From: Hetaerina americana
Lineage: Eukaryota > Arthropoda > Insecta > Odonata > Calopterygidae
Length of the DNA: 64,000 nucleotides
Reading direction: 5' to 3'
Assembly: GCA_022747635.1 (NCBI GenBank)
Contig: JAKTNV010000024.1
Location: 2,790,001 to 2,854,000, forward strand
Positions 49,001 through 61,090 of the stretch are shown here, piece by piece (the first letter of the stretch is position 1; every line of letters starts with the position of its first letter). Position numbers and translations under genes: made by a program. The notes below the pieces were generated by a model. That model ran no database searches. It saw only the letters and a program-made list of their open reading frames with translations, and had not been told where the DNA came from.

Positions 49001-51364
49001 GCACTATACAAATACTCACTCTCTTTCTTACTTGCCATCAAAAATGCATATTTTCTTCATAATTTATCTCTCTGATTGAAATCATGCACAACCTACGGTA
49101 GGATGTTGTGTAACAAGCTAACCAAAGCTAACAAAGTAAACTAACCAAACAAAACCACATACTTTGTGAGAGAAAATATGAAATGGAAAACAGATAAATG
49201 AGACCGAGACCATGGATAAATAAGGCCGAGTTCCTAAAATCCCCGGTCCCTGTGTGTGTAACGTCAATGTAGTTACAAAGTAGATCTCAAATCTAGTGAC
49301 CGAAAATCGATGAAATTACTTTGCACATCATAGGTGAAGTTTACAGTAACACATTTGTTTGCAGGTTTTATGTATAAAAACTTTCTATTGAACAACATTT
49401 ATCTTAAATTGTCCATCGTTACAATAATGTAACAAGAACAGACAAAAAATGAAAAACAGACTTCGCTTCGCAATAGTCACTTCTCAAAGAAATTACCAAG
49501 TTAAAGCCAGTAGAAAGGTCATATATCTGAAATGTATCTAATGATATTTAAAAAACATGAATACGTGCATTCCAAGTTTCGAGAAATATAAGAATGTGCG
49601 TATCTACAAGGATCCAAAAACCGTAAGGGATTAAAAAATTGTATCGTTAGCGATTCAAGTATTGTTGGAGGTCAATGTTACTTTTGTCGATCATAACGCA
49701 ATTTTCAAACGAGGTTCCTTCTTTAGAAATAAGTTTTTCTCTTAGAATTTCCCTAATGGTTTTTTTTAAGCCATACCATAGAATAAAAAATATTTTCACC
49801 ATTCTTTTTGGTTACAAAAAACCACATAATTGTTTTTGTGGTTTTCATTTGAAATTTAAACTTGTGAGCCTATAAAAATCATTTTAATTTGGTCTTAATT
49901 TTAATTAGAAAAAAAATAAGGAATGACCTTTTAGATTTAACGCACTGTTGGCTACGTATTACCATCAACAGACTTATTGATTTGAGAAAGTACAAACTTA
50001 ATATAAAGACCAGACCAAAGACATTCTTTATACTTGTTTGTATCGTCAAACGACTAACACAGTAGAGTACATAGTCTTTCTCCTTTTCTAAAGCAAGAAT
50101 CGTTAAGAGAGAAGAGAAGAATAGCAGCTGTTTGAAAGGATGAATTTCCCTCGGAAAACAGCTCAAAAGCATGCTAAAAGTGGCTTCAATATCCTTTATT
50201 GCGGCGGAGGTTCGTTCATTGCCTACCCCAACGTTTGGAGATTTAGTGGACCGTTTGGGGAAAGGTCGTTGAGGTCGAACTTTGTGATGCAAACTCATGG
50301 TTCAAGGTAACAACAGCTGGAGGTACGCAGAAAATGCAAAAGAACATTATCTAACATACTTAATGTTGCCTCTCAGTATATTAAAATTCTTTCAGGAACT
50401 CAATTCAAATAAAAATCAGGAACTCAAAACGATATCAGAAGTTTGAAAATGCGTATATATGAGAGGTCAAGGAATATCTGTGAGAAACATAAATTTGATT
50501 GATCTAATAGAGACGGAATAATTCATGTACACGTATGTGCTGTTAATGCTCGTCAATCTCCGTTCGCCGAAGCGTGTAGTGCGTATTTTTGATTTCACGA
50601 TTTCTCGGTCGGAGGGTTTCTAGTAGTATCGGCGGCGGCAGAGTACGTAAAAGGGTCGAGCGAGTGTGGAATGCCGGAAATGAGGTCGAGGGGCATAGGG
50701 GATTAGGGTCCCAAGAGCAGTGTGGGGGGGTCGGCTGAGGTAGAGGGGCTGTGGGGCACTCGGGCGTGTTCCGGTGGCGCGGCGGGGACACGCGCCCTGG
50801 GGGAGGTGGTTAATTTGAGCCATATGAGCAGAAGGACGGTAAACATAGGAGAAACTTGGAGGGGAGAGAGAGAGATCCTTAGGTGGGAAGTGAGTATGCG
50901 GGGGGAGGGGAGAGACAAGGGGGAGTATTAGGTTCGCGACCCCTTTCCTATTGTTTTTTCGGTGTGGCCGTAAAATTACATGGGTAAACAGCAAGCGCTG
51001 TCATCTCCCTCTTCGAACATTATTTCATTTTATTACAGTTTCTCAGTTGCTTTAGACGTTTCGTCGAACTAGCTACTGCTTCATTTTTCTTTTTTTTCCT
51101 TGGAATTTCTTACTAATGAAGAAAACATGGAGAGAGTTATTCGGAAAACTATCCTCATTTTTTGACGGCGCATGGGTTCGGGACGAATTGTATATGCACA
51201 TTTGCCGGGAGAGTATGGATTTTAATGCATATTTTTTTTACTCTTCGCAGTTTTTAATTCAACCTGGATGTTATGCCCTCATGTGTATACCCCCATGTGC
51301 ATTATCAAGACGGCCCCTTAATTTTTTCATTCTTGATGAAGCCTTCAATTTTTGATAAAGTTTT
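46021..51364. other. No confirmed gene
   Basis: 46021-46460 may be more of the decayed LINE's 5' side. 47480-48060 and 50540-50950 are purine-rich, GC-rich islands. A 178-codon minus-strand frame at 47480-48016 and a 124-codon one at 50620-50994 are Pro/Ser/His-rich and unrecognised. The rest is AT-rich. Confidence 0.3.
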
Positions 51365-51392
51365 CAATTCAAGGAAACATTTGATAGTGATG

Positions 51393-52719
51393 GGGGATTG
51401 GAATGCGACGGTAGGCGAAGGAAGAGATGGTGACAAGGTCGGGGACTACGGTTTAGGCACGAGTAATGACCGCGGGGAGAAAGCAGTTGAGTTCTGCAGG
51501 AGATAGGGCTTAGTCATCACCAACACTTGGTTTAGACACCACAAAAGACGCAGGTATACATGGCAAATGCCAGGTGACTCAGAAAGGTAGCAGCTAGATT
51601 ATATCCTGGTTAGACACAGGTTTAGGAACAGTGTGATAAATTCCCACAGCTTCCCGGGAGCGGATGCGGACTCTGACCACAATTTAGTTGTTATGATATG
51701 TAGCGTCCGTTTCAAAAAGATAAGGCAGGGGCGGCGAGTTGGAAAATGGAATGTAGAAGTATTAAATGGGTTGAAAAGGAAGGAATACAAACAGGCGGTA
51801 GAGAAAATCATGGAGGATGGTAAAGGGCTTAGTACTATCGAAGAAAAATGGGAAATGATCAAGAAAGGGTTGTCTAAAGCCGCAAAATACACTATTAGAA
51901 CTGTTAACGCTAAAAGGACTAGGAAACCATGGATCACGGATGAGATGATCACAAAGATGGATGAGCGGCGAAAATGGAAGAATATAAATACAGAATTACG
52001 CAAAATTAAGTACAAAGAATTTAACAATAAATTGAGACGGGCAACAAATAAAGCAAAAGAGGCATGGTGGAAGACGCAGTGCGAGGATACGGAAAGTCTG
52101 CAGAGGAAGGGTGAAATCGGTGCGCTCTCCAGCAAAGTTAAATCTTTATCGGGAAGTAAGAAAGGGAGATCTATGCTAACCGTTAGAGAAAAGGCAGGAA
52201 AGGTAATAGTTGAAACAGGAAAGATCCAAGAGAGATGGAAGGAATATATAGAAGAACTGTATAGTAAAGAGCTTAGACCAACAAAGTTAGACAGAAAATG
52301 AGCATGACGTAGAGGAAGATAGCTTAGGTCCAGGCATACTAGACAATGAGATAGAAAGGGAATTAAGGGTGATGAAACTAAATAAGGCCGTGGGGGTGGA
52401 TAACATTCCCGTGGAACTTTTAAAATGCTTAGGAAAATGTGGGAGGAAGAGGCTATATAGGCTGATCCGTAGTATTTATGAGGAGGGAATCTGGCCGGAA
52501 GACTTCGTGAGATCAGTTTTAGTTCCTATTCCGAAAAAGGTAAAGGCCACATCATGTGAGGACTACAGGACAATTAGTTTGATATCCCACGCAGCTAAAG
52601 TTGTTCTTAGGATCATAAACAAAAGGATAGAGAGTAGGGAAAAAGATTACTTAGGGGATGATCAGTTTGGGTTTAGGAAGGGGAGAGTTACGCGTGATGC
52701 CATTGCAGTAATGAGATAG
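51393..52719 (+). pseudogene. LINE endonuclease-reverse transcriptase, N-terminal part, broken
   Basis: The endonuclease tail reads VMGDWNATVGEGRDG, YGLGTSNDRGEKAVEFC, then a stop, VITNTWF, YTWQMPGDSE, another stop, QLDYILVRHRF and ADSDHNLVV (catalytic Asp/His). A lysine-rich linker of about 190 codons follows (51633-52301), ending in stops. RT starts at 52369: KAVGVDNIPVELLKC, VLVPIPKKVKATSCEDYRTI and DQFGFRKGRVTRDAI, which are RT motifs 0-2. It ends at a stop at 52717-52719, before the catalytic YADD block. The clade is most like RTE by motif style. Confidence 0.82.
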
Positions 52720-52726
52720 AGGTAGA

Positions 52727-53020
52727 TTGGAGGCTTTTGAAATGTGGGTGTGGAGAAGAATGGAGAAGGTTAAATGGACAGAGAAGAAAGCAAACGAGGA
52801 AGTACTTGGCATGGTGGGCGAAGAGAGGGGTTTGCTGGGAGCAATCCTATGGAGGCAGGAAAAGTGGCTGAAGAGGGTATTGACCGGCAGCGGGATGTTG
52901 AAGACTGTGATAGAGGGGAGAATGTTAGGCAAACGAGGAAAGGGAAGGAACAGGATAGGGATGTTGGACGGGATGAAGGGAGGAAGAAAGTACTCAGACC
53001 TGAAGAGGGACCTGATGTAA
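52727..53020 (+). pseudogene. LINE C-terminal tail after internal deletion
   Basis: The frame EAFEMWVWRRMEKVKWTEK, NEEVLGMVGEERGLLGAI, RQEKWLKRVLTGSGMLKTVI and KRGKGRNRIGMLDGMK is the standard C-terminal end of RTE-type ORF2 proteins. It directly follows RT motif 2 at 52719, so several hundred codons, including the polymerase active site, have been lost at about 52719-52730. The last stop is at 53018-53020. Confidence 0.8.
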
Positions 53021-53114
53021 AGTAGGATGTTGTTTTTCTAGTGGTCACAAATTATTTAATTAGTAATTATGTCCATCCAAAAACCTACCTTAACCGGTAG
53101 ATTACCTAATAATA

Positions 53115-53117
<3 letters not shown>

Positions 53118-53182
<65 letters not shown>

Positions 53183-53216
53183 CTATATATATTTTAATAT
53201 ATTTATATATATATAT
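53118..53216. repeat. (TA)n microsatellite, LINE 3' tail
   Basis: Pure TA to about 53180, then interrupted AT repeats. It probably grew from the simple-repeat tail of the preceding LINE. Confidence 0.9.
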
Positions 53217-54065
53217 TCCCTAAACTATTTTCATTTAACCATAGAAAATGTGTTCAATTTTGCATGTGCACATTATGCATTAATTTCTTTTGCTTCTGTC
53301 ATATTCATACATTGTTTCACATCTCTTAGATCTCCAGAAGTTCTAATTCTGTCCGGAAAACCGAAGACTGTTCCCCCCCTCTCAACTTGACCGTATCAGG
53401 GTGGCACACATTGTCAAACTTATATTTTACCGATCAATCCAGCGTCTTGATTCCATGCACCGTAATGGTGAGGGTACACGTTACCAACCCAGGCGAGTAA
53501 ATGTACCAGTGGGTGGGATGAGAAACGTATCTCCGCAGCTCAGGATGCGTAAGGTAGACCGTAGGATACAACGCGAGTACCACAGCGTGAAGAGGTTGCT
53601 ATGGCGCAAGTGGTGGAGCATGTCCCATTGACGGTAATAGCTTGTACATGCTCGTGAGTCCACACGTGTCGCAAGGAAGTAATCTAACTCTTACTTTGTT
53701 CCATCTCTCTCCTGCTTCACCCCTCCTTTATCTCCTGGCATCACTTTACATCTCCCTATCTATTTTTTCCTACTCTCTCTCTCTCTCTTTCAATGGTACT
53801 CTCCCTCCCTCAGCCTCATTTTCTTTTCTCTTCTGACTTCTCCTTGTATCACAAGAGTGGTGACAGTGACAGTACTTTCTCCAGTAATGCTGAATTTCTT
53901 AATCAGGTTAAACCGAGTTAATGAAAATTTTAATTGTAATTGCATGAAGATTCGTTCACCATATTTTTTAGTCGGGAAAATTTTTCCAGTTTGAACCCTT
54001 GAAGAGAAACTTTTCTACACATGATACTCGAAGACAAATAATCACCACTCTTACAGAGAAACCGA
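53217..54065. other. No confirmed gene
   Basis: A GC-richer stretch at 53400-53660 has a 76-codon plus-strand frame (Arg-rich) and a 60-codon minus-strand frame, neither recognised. A CT-repeat run lies at 53775-53789. Confidence 0.3.
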
Positions 54066-54201
54066 TCATTTAATACAAATTGAAATTAAATTTAAAATAC
54101 TTCGCCCTTCCACATGTGGAAAGGCGAAGTATTTTAAATTTAATTTCAATATGAAGAATTTCCACCAAGTGACGCCAGAAACTGTTTCATTTAATACAAA
54201 T
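54066..54201. mobile_element. Near-perfect hairpin element with 15-bp target duplication
   Basis: TCATTTAATACAAAT occurs at 54066-54080 and 54187-54201 and brackets a 106-bp insert. The insert begins with a palindrome with 36-bp arms meeting at CACATGTG (arms contain AAATTTAAAATACTTCGCC) and only about one mismatch. A non-palindromic tail follows with ATGAAGAATTTCCACC and GCCAGAAACTGTT. The tail matches the right end of the element at 11969-12213. The target duplication length and shared tail suggest a retrotransposed or target-primed non-autonomous element rather than a TA-inserting DNA transposon. Confidence 0.8.
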
Positions 54202-57200
54202 GCAAAGAAAAAGTTAGCACGTCATGATTTATTATTGAATCCTTGTTTCTTTGGTGCATGCACATTGTTGATACATCCAGTATTAGCATTGACCTTTTCA
54301 ATTATTTTCTAGTGAAAGGTGCGTATCCAAGCGTTTATGTCGTGACCCCTTCTTGGATTTTTTTTCATTTATTAAACTTCTAAGAAAATACTATTAACAT
54401 GCTTAAAATAACTTTGAATTCTACAGATAAAATTATCCATGGAAGTGTGCATTGCAGTTCTTAAATTAGTGTGATAACCTTTGAATAATCAATATGAATT
54501 TAAGTCTATTTGAAGAAAATGTTTACGAAATTATTTTTGTTCATGCAATTCAATGGGTCCCCCTTGGCTGGTTTTCTGGAATCATACGGCCTATTAGTGT
54601 ATAAAAACAAGAATAGAAAAAATAGTTTATATCAATAGATGGCCCAAAGATCCGAATTCAGCCAATTCATTTCCTAACGAACGTATTTTTTTCAAAAATT
54701 CCTATGAATCCATATATATCCCTCTCTAATCCTCTTATGTACCACTGACCTACCATCAGTTAAATAATAACTTAGAATAGGTATACAAACACGTTTTTTT
54801 CGCCGTTTTCCTACCAGTCCGGGATTTAGCTAAAGTAAAAGGAACTTTCTGAAAGAGATCTAAAGGAATAAAAGGCATTTCTCCTCGGAATCTGATGTAA
54901 AGGAAGATTGATTTTTTGACGATGAAGGTGAATAATATCAAGGAAGTGTAAAAAACGGGAAAATAGGGCAGGGATATGGGAAGATAAAATTCCTGGAGAG
55001 AGTGAAAGGAGGAAGAAGGATTATAAAGAAGTGATTAGAAACAAATGTCGGGAAGGAAGACTAGCAGCGAGTCACTTTTATGAGGATGACCAGAAAATGG
55101 ATTCCAGGTGAAAAGAATTTCGCAAAATTAAGTACCAATGAAGAGTGATACGAGTAGTGCTAAGGGAAGGACTAAAATTTAGCCGGAAAAATCCAGTTAA
55201 TATCTGTGGAACTATCTTCTCAACGTGAGTAAAAGGACAAACAAGGCTGCCGAGATGATCATGTGGCCTACGATTACCGTGGCAGGAGAAAACCGACCGT
55301 TGGCTCTCATGTCGTCACTGTTGCCAATTTACTTTTGGAATTCTATTTGTATAAAAAATTTCCACTCTTTTTCCCATTACATATCGTATTCTAATAAATT
55401 ATTAATTTGGAAAATTTCTTAGGCGAAAAAGCCACACTATCTTTTCCGGGTTTCAATACGTAAATGGAGAAATTGATCACGTTGGCAAATTCATGAAGCG
55501 ATGTTCTTCACCAGTGAATCCTGCAGAAACACGTTAGTTTCAATGATTAAAGTGGGTCTCTTTTATTATTTATTCGGGAGTGATGCCATAGCATATTCTA
55601 TTCTTCAGCTTTTTTATTTAGGGAATCTCATCGTAAAATCAAGTAACTGAGTTCCTTCAGCGTTGAAATTTTCCGCTCCTACTTGTTACTTCATTTTCAT
55701 TGGGCACATAATCGAATTTTTATCATTTTACATAAATATCTCTTGGCATTGAGAGCTAATTTAAAAAAATAAATTTTTAATGTGATTGAGATTCTTTATC
55801 TTAAGCTGCCCAATTTAATGCTCAATCAAACAAAAGGAACATTGGAGGTGTTACGAGTATTGAATAATTTATCATTTGGCATCAAAGAATTGATCGTAAA
55901 AATGATAACTGATGGGCCTCGATTAACCTTCTTAAAATATTCCCGACATGTTGAGGAGAAATTAAGCTGTTGCTATAAATAATTAAGAAATATAATCCTC
56001 TCTCTTTTTGTTCTCAGCATGAAGAATATTTTTACTTGAAAACCATAGTTGGTTTAGTCATAAGTATTTATTTCGATAACGGCAAATGATTCATTGGCAT
56101 TACTTATACTCAGAGCACAAAAATATCGCCTCAAATTTTTGCCAATGACTTCGGCCAGGTTCGGTCTCCGGCTTTTAGACTCCTACCCTTCCCTATTTAA
56201 CTTCCGCGTCGCATTCTGGCAAACGTCCCTGAATTTTTCCTCCTCCCTTCCGTTGGAAAAAGCGCAGGCCTTCAGCTTCTCACATCTGTATTATTTAATT
56301 TCCTGCTCCCATCCTTCCTCCGGCCTCCCCCTTACCTCTCTCTATTCCTTCTCCTGACTCCCAGTACCCTCCCTCCCTCGATCCCTCCTCGCCGATGACG
56401 TAATTGGCGTCGCGGAGTCTACACCCGACAGTGGTTCTCCGCAGCGCAGAAAGTAGGTCGTCTCCCGAATCCGTTGCGTCGAGTTGCCTGGCGGAAGAAC
56501 TCAAATCTGCATTCCGCGGATAAAAGGGGGAGGAAGGGAAGAGGGGTAATAAAAGAGTGGTATAGAGAGAGGGTTAAGGGAGGTGTCTTGACTGAAGGGA
56601 ATCGTGGAAGGCCATAGGGTAAGGTGCGTCTATAACCGAGAGGCAGAATAGGTCTCGGGGAAATAGGCGTTGCGACCACCGTGACAACTGCGAAGCCTTG
56701 GAATTTGATGTGGACGGCGGCATTACTGGGGCATTATGCACACTTGGGGGACAAAATTCTTAGCTTTGAGAGATGGTTGAGAGATGGTCGATACTTTATG
56801 TAAATTCATTTGTATACATGTATTTATTCACGTTGAGCGGGTGTGTGGTCGTTTGTGTGAGTATAGGTATGTGAGGTGTGGATAGGAGTGTGAGTATACA
56901 CACGAGCGGTTGAGCTTTGTGTAGGATACACTAGCCAGAATTTTTATCCATATTCACAAAAAACCGCTCCCCTACATTTCTAGCTCTGTGTCTCTCATAA
57001 CTTCTCATAGGACTCGGGGGCGACCGGCGATTGCAAAATCATGAATTTTTATTTTAAAAATTTAAATAAGCATTTAGAATAAAGTTTTTCACCAGATAAT
57101 ATAAAAAAGTAATCAATGGACTATTTCTCTTGACTTTGGTCAATATTTCACAATATTAAATGATTTTTCTACGGAATAAATAATTATGCGGGTCGGCCCT

Positions 57201-57269
57201 TAAGGTATCAGGTTTCATTGACCGCGTTAGAAAAATAATTAAATAAAATGTTTTGTAGTACGTGGAACC
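54202..57269. other. No confirmed gene
   Basis: AT-rich, with a GC-rich, CpG-containing patch at 56100-56700 that has overlapping frames of 69-87 codons without domains. Purine-rich plus-strand DNA at 54950-55150 might be a worn LINE piece but cannot be aligned convincingly. Confidence 0.3.
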
Positions 57270-57603
57270 ACGAAGAAATCGGGGATCGAGATGGTGCGGG
57301 GGCTAGCGCACTGGCTTCCCACCCAGAGGGCCCGGGTTCAAATCCCGGCGGTGTTGAATATTTTTCAGAGGTATCTCGATCCCTCCTTGAGGTGCTTTGT
57401 GGAGGGCACTTTGAGTGAGTACGCCGTCCGTCGGATGGGACGTTAAACTGCGGACCCCTTGGCGCCTTTCGTAAAGAGTAGGCTAATGCCGACGCCGGGT
57501 TTCTCTCCACCCTTCATCCTTTCCTATCCATCCCTTATGGCGCAAATGACCTCAGCTGTCGGTCGCCTCCCCTCAAAACTACTACTACTACTACGAAGAA
57601 ATC
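57270..57603 (+). mobile_element. tRNA-derived SINE, family with (ACT)n tail, copy 2
   Basis: Body 57281-57592. The tRNA-like head has A box TGGTGCGGGGG (57292-57302) and B box GGTTCAAATCC (57335-57345), then a conserved body with GGATGGGACGTTAAACTGCG and a tail of ACT repeats. ACGAAGAAATC at 57270-57280 is duplicated at 57593-57603. It is nearly identical to the inverted copy at 25143-25448. The 100-codon minus-strand frame across it (57208-57510) arises from the SINE and is not a gene. Confidence 0.92.
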
Positions 57604-60600
57604 TCGCAAAGTCTAAACATTTAACAGTTATCATAGCAAATAAGGGAAAGGACACTCAAGCTTTCTGGCGGCACTAAGGGAATCATTAAGCTCCCAAATT
57701 ATGTTCGCAGATTTGACCACCTATCATGGCATTGAAAAAGAGAGAAATCCCAGTGATGATAGATTCAATTGTTCTTCTTGCTCGCCATATGTGATCATAA
57801 TTTGATCATGATATGTGATCATAAACATACACTTCTGATTTAAAATGCTAATTTTAGCATTTCACTTATATCCTCATTGTATACTGTTGATGGGCTTGTC
57901 TGAGTGTAAGTGTCCATTTTGTGTATGTGCATGTGCACTCATACTTTTATTTGTGTATAAGTGCATATTGATCCACAAAAGGTTGGTGCATAACTCTCCT
58001 TGCCAAACACTCATGCGATGGTTTACGGAGTGTATGTAGCTGTAGATAGAGTATCGGTTAAGCAATCGGAAGAACAATAAATGAAAATGAAAACAAATAG
58101 ACGAGTGAAAATATTTATTGGTAATAATTCTCTTATCTTTGTTTACGAACTAAAGGACACTTTGGTATTGGCGAGCAATACATTAAATATCCTGTTATTA
58201 GTTAGTGAGGGGATAGAAGTTAGCAAAGGTCCCAATAACTTCAAACCTCGCTCCTTTATACTTTTGAAAGAGGCTTTTTCACGTTTATAAATTTCAAGAT
58301 TCATATGTCAGCTACGTAACTATTAGGTATTACGCCGTTAAACAATGTAGGGCATTTTTGTGTATTTAAAATCATTATCATCTGAAGGTACCAATTGTAG
58401 AGTTGGTGGAAAGTTGAGGTTTCAATAATGTTCGTTCTGAGGGTCCACACTAAAAATATATTTGCCAGATATGTGTCGTTTATTTCGCTAAGAATGTAAT
58501 AATGAGTGATCTAGTCATACTTTTTAAGTTTTGGAAACTTATCTTTTACAAAGCTCTCATTATAACTAAAAAAGAGGCACATGTTGCATAATATTCTTTA
58601 AAAGATCTTTTCTTTTATATTTAACAGAATTTTTGACGAAACCACGCTTCAAACGTTCTTGGATTATCATCCAATTACTATTCTCCCAAAGTATTTACAA
58701 TTGCAGAATAACACGTAGGATATAGGAAAATTCAAGTACACGTCCTAAAAATACTAGAGCATGAGGTAAATGAAAAACATTTTACAAACAATGTATATTT
58801 AAATTAATATTTTTGAATCTCTGTCATTCAAGAGTTTTCATAATTTAGAACTTCATTTCTTTCAAGTTTTGGTTTAAAATTATTTGATAAAAAACCTTTT
58901 GTTATCCCACAACCTTATCAATCCATAGAAAATACATGGATCCACAAACATAAACCTTTTAAAGAATAATCCTACGATAAGTCACCAAGATGAGTATTGA
59001 CGACGTCAATAACTTCATATCATCCATGATAAATTACCAGATATTTACTTTTCTTGATAAAGTCTAATTTTAAGTATGGATTTGTTGTAGCATTTTTGAC
59101 CCAGCAACTATTTTTGATCCAATTTTTTATCCGGCTAATTTTAAATATCAACTTAATGTTCTACTTTTAATATCCAGCAAAAATAATGTTTTAAGTTGTT
59201 CGTTACTCATGGCTATTTTTCTGATAATATCTATGAAAAATATTTTCCTGACAAAAAATGTAAATCACTCATTCACCTCATCAATTCATAGTTTCAAATA
59301 AAGGTCTCAATATGAATTTACCAAATATGACTGTTACTACCATTCCGTAGGAAAATGCTGTATTGGTACATGCCCAGTGAAACGGCGTTTCTCTAATTTG
59401 GTAGACTTAGTAGGATTTTGGTAGGACATTCTTTATTATCTATTACTTGCATGTTTTTAGGTCCAGGTTTCGAGTTTAGGGAACTGCTGTGGATTAACAA
59501 TATTCCCCTGGGTATGGAACGGGGATTCGGGGATTTCAGTGTGGTCCCCATCATCCGGGTCACCGTCGCCGACGGTAAAAGAGGACTAATGAAGTCCTTT
59601 GGGAATCTCTTGCTACAAGAGGTTTTGTGCTCGCCCTGACCAGACCACCGCAAAGTCAGGGCCGCAAAAACAGGCTGTGAATTGTGAATGAAGCGAGTGG
59701 CTGGAGGGAAATTAGGAGAGGGATGGCGCTATAAAACAGGGGGGTGGTGAAGGAACGATGGGTTAAGGTATATAACGGTGGGAGAGCAGTAAAGATTTGG
59801 TGAGGCAGGAATCGCACGTGAGGAAAACATGAATGAGCTTGGAGAAAAGAGAGGGATGGCTGTCGAAACGTTAATTGAAACTTCTGCCTTCGCAAAGATA
59901 CGGTCTGCAGAATGGAGAGATGTAAAACCTGTAACGTGAAATAGACCTGGGTTGAGGTTTGTTTATTTGGAAGCCTAAAAGCTAAGTGAAATCATTCGAA
60001 CAATGGTTTTTCTTTCAGACGTTTATGATGCCTTTATTTCCATTATACCAATCTACCATTTTATTATCAATTAGCTGGGATTCCTTTTACATAACAATGG
60101 CCACTCGGATTTCTCCTTATGGGATTGAAAGTTTCAAAAGGTTTCTTTACTTGCGTCTAAGACTTTGGTTTTACCTTCATTCAAAATATCAAAATTGTAG
60201 AACCAGGTTTTGTGTTAGATTGGGGTAGTTGTGATTTTTCTTTCCTGCATTGACATAGAAGGATTCTCGAAAGACCTTTAGATAAAGATCCTATATGCAT
60301 GTATCATTTAAAATCATCTGATAAAAGCTCTTGGTAAATGCCTGAGTTAAAGCCGTTTTATTTTATAACATTGGTATTAGGACCTTGAAAGTATGCTTTC
60401 GTACCTTATGATCTGAAAGGGAAACATTTATCAATTCAAACTCCCCCAAAAGTTTTTAAGGGAGAGTAGGTGTGCCAAATTTGGTCAGAATTCATCAAGA
60501 TGTATGGGAAACTATGAGGGAATATTTTGTAAAGGTACTTTCTTTTTTATTTATGCAAATATATTGTTACCCTACTTCATGGAAGTCGAAGACATTTTTT

Positions 60601-60895
60601 TCATTTTTACTATGCATCACTAAATGTTAATCACTTATTATTTTGATGCATCACATAATTCAATGACAGTAGATGTGATCTATATTTTTATAAATGTCTA
60701 CAGTGGTAGTGCATTTTGGTTTTTACTTGTTGGCGCTTCCGATGATCCATGTCTCTCTAAATAAATCGTATTTTCCATCATTTTACTCCAGAACAGGCCC
60801 CATACCTATGATCAATGTGGAAATCGAGTCTGTACCTTGAGGGTTCGTTGGTGATCTGCCAAAATATTTGTGGTTAATCATAGAAAATATACCAA
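57604..60895. other. No confirmed gene
   Basis: AT-rich. ATATGTGATCATA is repeated at about 57787 and 57810. One coding-like patch is listed separately at 59393-59653. Confidence 0.3.
59393..59653. other. GC-richer coding-like patch, unidentified
   Basis: Both strands are open for 73-86 codons. The plus strand gives FRELLWINNIPLGMERGFGD and VTVADGKRGLMKSFG; the minus strand gives FPKDFISPLLPSATVTRMMG and NPRSIPRGILLIHSSSLNSK. Composition differs from the AT-rich surroundings. I cannot assign it: it might be a worn repeat or an exon. Confidence 0.2.
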
Positions 60896-61090
60896 GTATT
60901 ACAATACAACAATTTTAGAGTGTAAAAATCATTCGCCTTGATCGGAATTCAAACCCGAATCCCTCGATGTCCGACCGAGTACTTTAGCCAGTTAAGCTGA
61001 ACTTATTTTAGCCGGACATTGAGGGATCCCGGTTGGGAACCCAGTCAAGAAGATTGATTTTTACACCTCGAAATTGTTGTATTGTAATAC
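60896..61090. mobile_element. Two tRNA-like units in inverted (head-to-head) arrangement
   Basis: Arms of about 80 bp start with GTATTACAATACAACAATTT (60896) and end with its complement (61071-61090). Each arm reads outward as a tRNA-like 3' half. The minus-strand unit has an A-box-like AGCTTAACTGGCTAAAG (60998-60982), then GTCGGACATCGAGGGATT, a B box GGTTTGAATTCC (60955-60944) and a TGATTTTTACA tail. The plus-strand unit has GCCGGACATTGAGGGATC, a decayed B box (CGGTTGGGAACCC) and the same tail. Only the minus-strand unit keeps both promoter boxes. The centre is about 30 bases. Confidence 0.65.

Larger units (their letters stand above)
51365..53117 (+). mobile_element. RTE-like LINE, 5'-truncated and internally deleted
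   Basis: Plus-strand LINE beginning inside the endonuclease (about 51365) and continuing through a linker, the N-terminal half of reverse transcriptase, and the C-terminal tail. The 3' end has a small hairpin (CTACC/GGTAG around 53085-53100) followed by TAATAATAATA and then a long TA microsatellite. A short 3' UTR ending in simple repeats is typical of RTE-type LINEs. Stop codons and the missing RT core make it dead. Confidence 0.8.
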
